A DNA stretch of 64,000 bases, from the NCBI RefSeq assembly GCF_963678635.1, contig NC_087070.1, forward strand, positions 6,482,539 to 6,546,538, written 5' to 3'. The position numbers were made by a program, and so were the translations under genes. Under the pieces are notes generated by a model that searched no databases, was not told where the DNA came from, and saw nothing but the letters and a program-made list of their open reading frames with translations. Position 1 is the first letter of the stretch; each line of letters starts with the position of its first letter. Below, piece after piece: positions 23,116 through 32,567 of the stretch. The stretch is from Symsagittifera roscoffensis (Eukaryota > Xenacoelomorpha > Acoela > Convolutidae).

Positions 23116-23481
23116 GAGGAAAGAGAACTGGAGGAAAAACAACCTGTAGTCGAAGAAAAGTTAAAGAAATGATGGTCACCGAAAAAAAATACTTTAGTTC
23201 AAATTTCAACAGCAAAGACTAAAACGTTTAAAAGCTTAAATTAAATACACTATAACCGTTACTGCTATTATATCTTAAACATCTTTCACTGAGTTGGAGT
23301 TAAAAGCATCTCTCTTTAAAGTACTGAAAGTTCGAGCAGTTTTTTTGTTTAAATCCCTATAAATCTTTGCTACGAATGTTTATTTCACTGGAATTCGTGT
23401 TATTTCTCTGCGCCTCTGTTCTGGATAATCATTTTGAATTCGAATTTCAGAAGTTTGAGTCTCAATTGAATTGAGAATAAA
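23116..23481 (+). other. Probable Y-box 3' UTR with poly(A) signal
   Basis: The sequence after the stop is AT-rich. The first clear AATAAA is at 23476-23481 and a second at 23823-23828. Either could serve for 3' end formation. Confidence 0.5.
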
Positions 23482-23906
23482 ATAGAGTTAAGGTGAAGAA
23501 AAGTGTTATTAAAGTGGCGATACCAATACAAATACGTGCAGCATAGGTTTGTAAGATTGAGTTGTTGTTAATGTTGTCGAAATCATAACTCCGCCTGCCT
23601 CCAGTGCTTTGAGTGTACAGTACGTTACATCAGTCTTTCAGTGTAGTTATCCTAACATGTTGATTTGATTTAATGATCAAAAAATACCATCGTTTCGTTC
23701 ACAATCTTTTTCTCCCTTTAGTTAGTTGATTAGTTAGTTTCCTTAGTTGATTCGGTTCATTTCAATCAGACATACTAATTGATGCGACAGTTATCAAAAA
23801 ATCAAACCAAATTGACAGAAAAAATAAAGTTTCGATTATTTTTAAGTCGATTTAAATAAATGAGTTTGAAAGTTCTTAATCGGTTAAATACTTTTCTATA
23901 AATGAG

Positions 23907-24119
23907 CTATTTTACTGAAGCATCAGACGGTATGTCTAATTGAGTTAAGCCGCGATTTGCGTTGAAAAAAGTTACAAGTCTCGAAGCAGTTTGAAAGTCC
24001 CTGACAGTTATTAGTTCTACAATGAGTTCATTTTGTCTTCGTTGAAGAACCTGCTGGAGGTAAAGGTCATCCAAGTTTGAGACAAAGTCACCGGTTCCAT
24101 CTGTGAAGTTAGGTTGCAT
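23907..24119 (-). CDS. Small hypothetical ORF
   Basis: A 70-codon minus-strand frame starts MQPNFTDGTGDF and continues with a helical-looking, Gln/Arg/Leu-rich stretch to the stop. Its composition is less hydrophobic than the chance frames around it. I do not recognise the family, and no splice sites are compelling. It could be a terminal exon of an unknown gene, a decayed transposon piece or chance. Confidence 0.3.
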   Translation of the reverse strand: MQPNFTDGTGDFVSNLDDLYLQQVLQRRQNELIVELITVRDFQTASRLVTFFNANRGLTQLDIPSDASVK

Positions 24120-24404
24120 GTTTAAGCATAGTCGTCCTTGTAATAGTTCAAGGTGTCATTTTTAGTTAAATGGCAGTTTTTGATCTGCGTTAACTGGAAA
24201 CAGAAGTCACGAGAAGTCAGTGTTACGAAATCATACTGTACGCAGTTATATCGAATCGCATATCGATGTATTTGATTTTAAGTGTTCGCGAAATTAAATC
24301 ATAAAAAGAAAAAATGAAAGAAGCAAAAAAAGTTGAAGGTAATCTGAATGACTGTTTTTGTTGTCAACCTTCGTGTCATAGGTTAATTCCGCTTTTTAAT
24401 TGTT

Positions 24405-25017
24405 AATCATTACGAGGCCAACCTGCATTTTGTGAATTGCAAGCGGATTCCGCAACAGGCAAAAATCAGATTTATCGCGGAATCCGCATATTGATATTTT
24501 TTTTTGATCTTCTCTGCGGTTTTGGATTCCACGGACAAATAGAAAAAACACTATTGCTCAAAATCACTCTAAAAACGGGCAACTTTGCGGAAAACCGCAG
24601 CAAAATGTGTGGAATCCCGTATCAGTTTGTGGAATCCATGAACAACTAATAATATGTGATTATTAAACATAGGCTGGCGCAAAATCGGTAACTGTAAATG
24701 GAATCCGCAAACTGCGGAATCCTCAAATTGTAAGCTTAATCCTTAAATTGTAAGTGGAACCTGCATAAATTTGCGGAATCCACTTTCATTTGCGGAATAC
24801 GGAGCAACTACCTGTATTCGCTAGTTGCCGAATCCGCGACAAAATCAAGGTGCCGACAAAGTTTACGTTACAGGTACTTGTACGCGGAATCCACTAAAAC
24901 TTGTAAGTGTAATCCACTTACATTTTGGAATATATTTAAAGTTTTGTCTCCGGAATCCAGGAACGTACAGACACACAATAGTGCGCCTATCCAGTGTACA
25001 GATTGGCCTCGTAATGA
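24405..25017. mobile_element. MITE-like element of family C with terminal inverted repeats
   Basis: The left end ATCATTACGAGGCCAA (about 24407) and right end TTGGCCTCGTAATGAT (about 25003-25018) are perfect inverted repeats. The interior is filled with variants of GCGGAATCC and TTGTAAGTGGAATCC in both orientations. The related but truncated copy is at 2480-2905. No transposase frame is inside, so it would be non-autonomous. The flanking duplication is not clear; only a two-base AT is shared. Confidence 0.65.
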
Positions 25018-25399
25018 TCACGCCATTTAAAAAATTACGCTTCTAGCAAGCGCTATCAAATCGAAACAGATTGTTTCATTTTAACATTTTGTTAAGCAAA
25101 ATCAAATGAATCATTGCCAACTCTGGGATTTTGTCATCAAGCGACATAATTTGCACATTTCTGCATTTAAAATATTCAGTAACTATTAAAAGTGTGTTTT
25201 AGTGGTTGTTAGTTACGTTTATAAGCAGCTAGAGTTTTAATACGAACCTTTTTTTTTTATAAATTAACTCGCAAATGAACATTAAATTTCATCAAAATTG
25301 TTTAAATGTGTGCCTTTCTGTTATAATCACGATCTGTAGAATTGGAAGTTTCATAGCATCTTCTCGCTTCATTTGTGGTTATTGTTTGGGATGGACTAA

Positions 25400-25476
25400 G
25401 CGTCCGTGGCTGAGTGGTTATTGTGTGAGACTCATAATTTCCAAGTCGCAGTAAGTTCGAGTCACAGACGGTGCCG
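25400..25476 (+). ncRNA. tRNA-like sequence (anticodon CAT), probably a SINE head or pseudo-tRNA
   Basis: TGGCTGAGTGG fits an A box and AAGTTCGAGTC fits a B box at suitable spacing, with CTCATAA positioned like an anticodon loop. Acceptor and T-stem pairing are poor (about five of seven and two of five pairs by eye). A T run follows at about 25478. This is more likely a tRNA-derived SINE or degraded tRNA than a working tRNA-Met. Confidence 0.4.
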
Positions 25477-25560
25477 AAATTTTACTAATTCGAGTCTTAT
25501 CTTTACTTTTTAAAGCTTTTTTTAGAACTCTAGAGCTCCTTTTTGTCGTGTTCTCGCTAG

Positions 25561-25590
25561 TGTTTGCAAAGCGCAGCTTCGCCTCTATGT
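25561..25590 (+). repeat. GC-rich hairpin motif, copy 2
   Basis: GCAAAGCGCAGCTTCGCCTC followed by TATGTTAAG is a variant of the motif at 20431. The stem is weaker here. Confidence 0.5.
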
Positions 25591-25669
25591 TAAGCATTTC
25601 CGATTTGTCTTGTTAAGTTTTCTTTTTTTTTTCTAAAAATTTTGGATTCGTTTTTTATCAGCTTACTCG

Positions 25670-25905
25670 ACTCATTGCGTCGTTCGGCGGCAAAAAGCTC
25701 CCTATTCTTTAGTTTGGAGAGCATAAAATTTTGATTATCAAAATATTTGATAGCTTGAAGTATTTTATGACAACAAAAATCTTGAAGTATTCATTGCGTC
25801 GTTCGTCGGCTAATAAAATACCCTATTCGTGTGTTTGGAGGGCAATAAGTTTTGAGTATCAAAAATTCTGATAGCTTGAAAATATTATATGACAACAAGT
25901 GTTGT
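25670..25905 (+). repeat. Tandem duplication of about 120 bp
   Basis: Two adjacent related blocks begin CTCATTGCGTCGTTCG / TTCATTGCGTCGTTCG and end near TATGACAACAA. They differ by substitutions and small indels, so the duplication is not very recent. Confidence 0.75.
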
Positions 25906-26149
25906 GGTGGCCAATTGGCGTGTACCGGCTTAAATTAGAAAACAATAGTTTTGTTTCTATGGAAACTCAACATTAGCAATTGTCTGAATTCGATTGTTTT
26001 CCTCGATAATTTACATATACAAATCGAGGCAAAGTATGAAAATGATGGTAACCTTTGTCGAAGTCAAAACAAACATTTAGACTTTCGCAATCGTCGTTTA
26101 TACTGTCAGCTAGCCTGCGTGCCTTATTATGCTTGTGTTCTATTACAAG

Positions 26150-26179
26150 TGGGGGCAAAGCTCCGCTGCGCCTCTGTGA
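26150..26179 (+). repeat. GC-rich hairpin motif, copy 3
   Basis: GGGGGCAAAGCTCCGCTGCG followed by CCTCTGTGA is another variant of the 20431 motif in the same orientation. Confidence 0.5.
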
Positions 26180-27175
26180 AGAAAATGTATCACCAATAAC
26201 TTAGTTCATCAGGTTTTTTCTTAATAATGAACGAAATTAAGTGACAATAAGCAAAGTGAAGACACTTATATCTAGTGGACTTTTTTTTTTGTTCAAAATC
26301 CTAAAAGTTGGGATAAAGATATACTCCTCACTCATTAATTTGACTTTTTGCAGTTTGACATTAAATTTTTTCATCAAGTTTGAATTCACTTCCGATATAA
26401 AATGTATTGCAACCTGATACGAGACTTTTTATGCATAAAAAATCTGTTCAAAGGACTCATCTCTGGTCAGCTTTCTAGAAATATTACAACAACTTGAAAA
26501 TACAGCCCATTTTGAGAGTATTAGCGTTTTAACTATCCGACCTATTCTAAATTTGATGTTTATCTTCGATGTATTCATACCAACTCAATTTCTTAATTTT
26601 TTTGTTCCTTCTGGATTTGTTTATTGGCTCAAAATCTCTCGCCTTCTATTTTATTGGGGTATTGGACGCATATTGCAGCGTTTGATGACCGAATAACGTT
26701 TTTGTATATGAGTTTCAATGAGGAGGAGGTCCTTCTAAGTTTTTCAACCATTTTTTAAGTCAGCAAAAAGGTTGTATGCTCAGGTATTTTTTAGATTTAC
26801 TGACAGTTGTCATGTCACTTTTCCTTGTCTTGGCGTGGTTTTTTTCAAAACTAGCTTTGTTCATTTTAATAGAGCGAGCAAGTTTTTTCAACCATTATTA
26901 TATTTTTTCGACCTGACGCTTTTCTTGTATTGTAGTGTAAATAGCTTAGCCTCTGTGTTCACATTCATTTGCTGAAAGAAAAGCAAAATACGCTGTTCCA
27001 AAACTGAATATAAATGGCGTGAAAGAGCCGAGTGAGTAAATTACTCATTGAGCTAAACTTTCTTTCAGAACTCACCAGCCGAGTGAGTAAATTACAGATT
27101 GAGCCAAATTTCGTTAGTTGGGTTAATTATAAAACAAATTTCGAGATGAAAATTTTTTGAGATGAGAACAATTAT
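26180..27175. other. Unassigned region
   Basis: AT-rich sequence with short chance frames. Near 27025-27110 the phrase GCCGAGTGAGTAAATTAC occurs twice, about 60 bases apart. No gene recognised. Confidence 0.4.
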
Positions 27176-27179
27176 AATT

Positions 27180-27800
27180 TTGCGCCGACCATTGAAAAAT
27201 TGGGAAGAACTTATATATGGGTGAGGTTTTTTCTCTGCATGTTTTCGACGCAAAATCAAGAGCGACAAATTATCATCAGAATGGGTTCAGTGATATATCA
27301 TACTGAAACCCTTTTAGTCGTGATTCGAACGGCCTTAAAAAAAAATTCTACTTGTCGAGAAAAATGGGTTCAGATTTAGGTCTAATTTCGAGCTAATAGT
27401 GTGAGCGTGCAAGCTTACAAAAGCGTACTTATGCTTAATTTAAACCGTGAAAGTTTGGTTATTTTCCAGTAAATTTATTTATTGGAGTTTGTTAGCGTCG
27501 TTTTGGGAATCGAAGCCTCAAAATTTCAAAAAATAAAGTACAAAAAAAAATTTAAATTAATAACTTTTTCCGTTTTTTTTGTTTTTATGGTAATTTTCTG
27601 AAAAACACTGATTTCCAATTGACCTGTTCTACTATGACTGTCGTATATGCCTAAGATTAAATTTTTCGTTCAGATCTTTTAACCACACGACGCAGAAGAA
27701 AAACGACTTTAATTTGAAAATATTTTTTTTGTATTCAATTTAAAACCATGGTCGAGAAATTCTGTGCTACCTGCACAGTTTCCGTTTATCTTAAATTTTT
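27180..27800 (+). repeat. Dispersed repeat family D, copy 3
   Basis: It aligns with 15330-16080 over the CCATTGAAAAATTGGG start, the GATATATCATACTGAAA block, the GTGAGCGTG block and the CTGTGCTACCTGCACAG end. It is clearly diverged, so it is an older insertion. Confidence 0.7.
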
Positions 27801-27919
27801 TGTTTATCATGGAATTTTTTCAGTTTCTATGGATTTCAATTTTAAGCTTTATTTTTTTCGCTTCCTGTCCATTTCCAATTCCAATTTTTATGTTGGATTT
27901 TTTCGGTTTCCGTCATTAG

Positions 27920-27960
27920 CTACCCTTGCGATAAGCAAAGGTGTTGCAACCAAGTACTAC
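27920..27960 (+). repeat. 40-bp repeated motif, copy 2
   Basis: TACCCTTGCGATAAGCAAAG followed by GTGTTGCAACCAAGTACTAC matches 20309-20348 with few differences. Confidence 0.6.
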
Positions 27961-28832
27961 TTCTGAAAAAAAAGAATTTTTCCGTTCCTTTTTCAACAAC
28001 AAAAAAATCGATTCTGTTTTATATTCAATTGTTTTGTGGCTTAAAATCTTTTTCTATTAAGTGTTGTTAAAATTTTGACTCAATAATTCTTGATTCAATA
28101 ACTTCTAGTAAGCTGCCGTCCTATTTCTCATTATGTCTCAAAACTGTAAATAAAACTCGACTAAAAAAATCAATTTTTCATAATAATTTCTCAGTAAGTT
28201 TTTCAATAATGCCAATTTGAAGCTGCATTTAAGTTCCGCAATCAGTATTCCTTTAATGAGTTTGAAACGAGAGAAGCGTATGAAAATTTTGAGTGCTGTT
28301 TTGGATGGTATATCATTTTTTCCGTCTCGGCTTTCTGCATTGCAAATGGTGCGGTTCGAGCTTCGCATCTGCGTCTTTTTTGTTGTTCCGCTTCTTTCGG
28401 AAAAGGAAAACGAAAAAGGTTCAGGACACAAAAAAGAGTTTCACTAAATCAGATACCACGAAAAAAAAAATAAAACGCTTGTAGTAACTTTATTGTGGAT
28501 TCTATTAGGAAAAATTGATGGACTATTAGGTTATAATAAAACTACAAAATATGTTTTAAATGAAGCTCCGTTTTTTTGGATCTATATGACTGTAAGACTG
28601 AATTATTGGCAAAAACTACGATTGATTATATAGAGTGATTCAGAGATTCACATTTATCAGAGGTTCATATTTTATTTAGATTTTAGCTATAAGAAAAACA
28701 ATTCCTTGTTAGACATCAGTCGCCATTCTGGAAAAATTACCACCTATTTTGATTGTTTTTCGCAACATTAACAGGAACCTTCTGTGCTATTTGCTCAATT
28801 TCTTGCTCAATTATTTACATTAACCGCGTCCA

Positions 28833-29152
28833 GACAATTCGGTCAAAGACAATTCAGCCAATTTGAAATTCAGTCAATTCAGCCAAAATAGTGACCGCCG
28901 CAGTCGCTCCAACGTGTTGCCAGCTTGCCAAGAGAGGGTAGGACTCTATACGAAATTTAGAGCCAGTTATCGCCGCGAAGCGGCGTCACGCGCGTAGCGC
29001 GCCCACTAACGACCCCAAACCGAGAAATAGCTCCAATTCCGATTTCTTTTCTTTCTATCTAGCATTTTGTAAAACTGGCTGAAATGTCTCAGTTTGAATT
29101 GTCTGAATTTCAAATTGGCTGAATTGTCTGTGTCCGAATTGTCTGTGCGCCA
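28833..29152. mobile_element. MITE-like element with GC-rich double-hairpin core
   Basis: The ends are inverted repeats of about 65 bases built from repeats of GACAATTC and CAGCCAATTTGAAATTCAG. The core near 28972-29012 has two strong palindromes, CGCCGCGAAGCGGCG and a CGCGCG/GCGCGC stem, then CCCACTAACGACCCC. TTAA occurs within two to three bases of both ends but the exact boundaries are unclear. No coding capacity. It is likely a non-autonomous DNA transposon. Confidence 0.65.
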
Positions 29153-29385
29153 TATTAACACCAATTGTTGCAATTGTTTCAAAGCTAGCTACATTCATCA
29201 TGCCGCAGATTTTCCAGTTTTGAGACAACACAAATTTATGATGCAGAACTTGATTCTAAAACTAAATCTTTTTGAAAATCTTAATTTTGTGAAATTTGCA
29301 ATACAAAACTTCATTAGTGGATAAATGTGTAGCCAAAACACTATGACTTCAAGTGCTTAGCGCATTTTTGATCATCGGCTTTAGA

Positions 29386-29950
29386 AATTAGCTAAATAAA
29401 TTATTCGAAAAATTGTTTTGCAGACAAAAAGATGTGAACACAAATTGCCATAAAAAATTATCAAGAAATTGATTTTGCAGCTGGTTTCAAACAATGTCTT
29501 AATGAGTTTAATTTTTGATTGAAATGTAATTGCCCCAAATTTTTTGTTTTGCAGACAAAATGATGTGAACACAAATTGCCATAAAAAATTATCAGGAAAT
29601 TGATTTTGCAGCTGGTTTCAAACAATGTCTTAATGAGATTAATTTTTGATTGAAATGTAAATAGCCAAATAAAATTTTTCGAAAATTGTTTTGCAGACAA
29701 AATGATGTGAACAAAAATTGCCAAAAAAATTATCAAGAAATTGATTTTGTAGCTGGTTTCAAACAATGTCTTAATGAGTTTAATTTTTGATTGAAATGTA
29801 ATTAGCCAAATAAAGTTTTTCGAAAAATTGTTTTGCAGACAAAATGATGTGCACAAAAATTGCCATAAAAAATTATCAAGAAATTAATTTTGTAGCTGAA
29901 TTCAAACAATGTCTTAATGAGTTTAATTTTTGATTGAAATGTAATTGCCA
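29386..29950. repeat. Tandem repeat, about four units of 129-143 bp
   Basis: Units containing TTGATTTTGCAGCTGGTTTC start near 29471, 29600, 29741 and 29884, with a partial unit at the left edge. Differences in spacing come from indels around GCCAAATAAA. Long minus-strand frames here (29461-29856) are a by-product of the repeat and are not taken as genes. Confidence 0.85.
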
Positions 29951-29954
29951 TTGA

Positions 29955-32300
29955 AATAAAATTGAAATAAAATTGTTTTTCCCGCCGTATCTGTTAGTTT
30001 TTGCTACATTTTCAAAATTGAGCCTGGTTTATGGCAATGGCACAGATGGAAGTTTCTAGTAGCCGAAGCTTTTTGTTTTATTAGTGAAATAATTCGTCTT
30101 TAACCAGAACAGACTTTAAAATTTTATGAGCATTTAGCTTATATCAACCCTCTGAAAAAAATTAGACAGTAAATTCTATTCATATGGTTCCTTACATAAC
30201 AACAGTATTAACGATTTGGAAAGATATCACTTTAATGACGAGCCACTAGCAGCCTTGAAAAACACAAATTGTATCATTCAGAATCTGATTTGAAATCTAT
30301 AATTTACTCCTGTCTTCGAAACCGTAATTTCTTCAATTCATTAGTTCAAAACGAAGAAAAAATGAATTGATCATTATCACTGCAACGACGAACTTTTAGC
30401 AGCTTTGAAAGATCAGGACAAAACAGTTTTGAAGACAAAAATATGCAAAACAAGAATATCTTGTTGCTATTCAGAATTACGATTCGCAAACAAAAACTAG
30501 AAGAATACTGTTATTTGTGCGTGGTGTGAGGAAACGCGTAAAAAGGTAGTAGATTAGGCTTAACCGACAGCATTTTTCTTCAAAAATGAAAAAAATGGGC
30601 AAAAAGGGAAACAAAAAAATTAAGTACTTTTGATTTAGTTTTACCGCTGAGGAACCGCTACATCTAGCTTCTAAAATTACTTTTCTTTAAAGCAGAACCA
30701 TGGTTTTTTTTCTTTAAAGACAAAACTTCAAAAAACGACTGTTACTTCATTGCGTCATTTTCTCGAAATGAAAATAAATATCAAAAGTTTCAAACCAGAG
30801 TTTCTCCACACCGGGACAATTTTTTAAAATGTCGTTCGAATTACGACTGGAAAGACTTTATTATTATATATCACTCAACACATTCCAAAGATTATTTGTG
30901 GTACCCGATTTTTCGTGGAAAACAAAAACATAGCCAACAAACCATTGGAAAAGCGTCAATGAACAGAAAGAAACAGAAATAAAATGTTGACTGATTTCAC
31001 ATTTCGAAAATCAAAATTAAATTTTAAGTTTCTGACATTTCAAGAACAGTTTATGATTGAATTATATTGATAAAATTTACCCAATTTCAGATAACTGGAT
31101 CAATAGGTATTTTATTTATTCCGAGGGAATATCTGAAAAAAAGCACGACTTTTGAAACAAGAAGTCGATTAATTTTTTTGTGAACTTCAATTTTTTCTGT
31201 TCAATAGTGGATTTTAACTTCGCTTTGACAAAGGAACTGAATTCAACTTGAAAAGGAATCAAAAATCAAACTGCGAAAAAGAAAACAAATTAAACGTGAT
31301 TAAATTTTGTTGCTTTTTTCTTTTTTTTTCTTGAACAATAGAAACAGTAAGCATCACCTATACCAGAGTCTTCATTTTGTTCATCCAACAACACACCCAA
31401 AACACAAATTTTTCCTCTCCCATTTCCAATGGTCAAAACAATTAGTAAGTTTTCATAAACGCTTTTTTTCAATTGCACTCCTCAAAATCCCAACTCTTTT
31501 CAAATAGAGAGAGGCTTGTAGCCGATTTTTTTGTCTTGCAAAAATATTTTGGCATGCTTAAACTTCAAGTGGCTCAAAAATAGCGCAAAATTTTTTTTGA
31601 TTTTTTTTTATTTTAGCCACTGCACAATGTCGGGAAGAACTGATGCCAAGAATGGCTTATATTTGTCAAAAAATTTTACGGCTTCAAATCTTTCAGCCAG
31701 GATTTTTTATCAAAAAAACAAGGGTATTTTGTTACAGAAAATGTAGTTCGTATTACTGTTTTTCAGTTAGATTTTCACTTAGCGCGTGGTAAATATTTTT
31801 TCCAGATCTGTTTTGCTGATTTTTTCTCTGTCTAGACTTTCTTTTATGCCTATTTGGAGCTTTATTTCAGTCTTTCCCGCAAATCAAGAAAACAGCACAA
31901 AATTTGATCAAAACTTGAATTGAAAAGATGATTTTGGTCTTTACAATTGTTGTTTTCGAGTTTTCAAAAGTGCTAATATTCTGTGCTTCTTCCACAGCAA
32001 TTGTTTCCTTTTGAATTTTTTGTTTTTTTATTTTTGCCAAATTAGGGAGATTTTTAAGGAAAAATTTTTGAAATGTATTAATTTTTAATGATAGTAAAAT
32101 TTGAAATTTGGAGCATTCTTTTCTGAAATCCCATCAGAATAAAAACAATTAACAAATGAACCAAGCGAATTTAAGGAACAGACAAGGCACAGCTCAATTC
32201 CGAGCAATTTGTTTTATCCAAAAAGAGCACCTTAAATTTTTTAATCCAATAAATACCCCCTCTTTCAAGCTTATTGCCGTTGTATAAATTCATCGAAGCA
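29955..32300. other. Unassigned region with one reversed D-family fragment
   Basis: Apart from 30770-30985, whose reverse complement matches the middle of repeat D (CCACGAAAAATCGGGTACC, GATATATAATAATAAAG), I see only AT-rich sequence. A CTGTGCTTCTTCCACAG motif near 31980 echoes the end of repeat D. Confidence 0.5.
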
Positions 32301-32304
32301 GCTT

Positions 32305-32567
32305 TCAGTTCTGTTCTTCTGGGAGAGTTTCAATTACAACCATTTCCGGTGTTTTTCTAGTTTTTTCATTTTCTGGAGCAGAAATTGAGCGCAGCTCGAA
32401 ACTCTGACTCTTGTTGTCGGGTGTTTTGAATCTAGTTTGTTTTGCTCTTCCATTTTTACTCGGAGGCGGCGTTGTTTCATCATCGCAATTCAGCTTAGCA
32501 CGAAACCTTTTCATCGGAATTGCGCCGTGTAGATCTAAATGGTGAAAAACTGAACTTTCTCTTGAAA
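32305..32567 (-). CDS. NHE candidate terminal exon L
   Basis: After an ATTTTAG acceptor at 32568-32569 one frame runs 86 codons to TGA, including IPMKRFRAKLNCDDETTPPP and a Ser/Thr/Glu-rich end (ETLPEEQN). It needs one carried base from the previous exon. A second frame in the same exon (two carried bases) gives a short basic end, FSFSPFRSTRRNSDEKVSC. Composition suits a cytosolic exchanger tail, but no homology is recognised. Confidence 0.45.

Noticed and set aside
27748..27966. Hydrophobic plus-strand ORF (Phe/Tyr-rich)
   Set aside because: It starts inside the end of repeat D and crosses into unrelated sequence; composition reflects T-rich DNA.
29461..29856. 131-codon minus-strand ORF
   Set aside because: It consists of the 129-143 bp tandem repeat read through, is Phe/Ile/Lys-rich, and units differ by frame-shifting indels.
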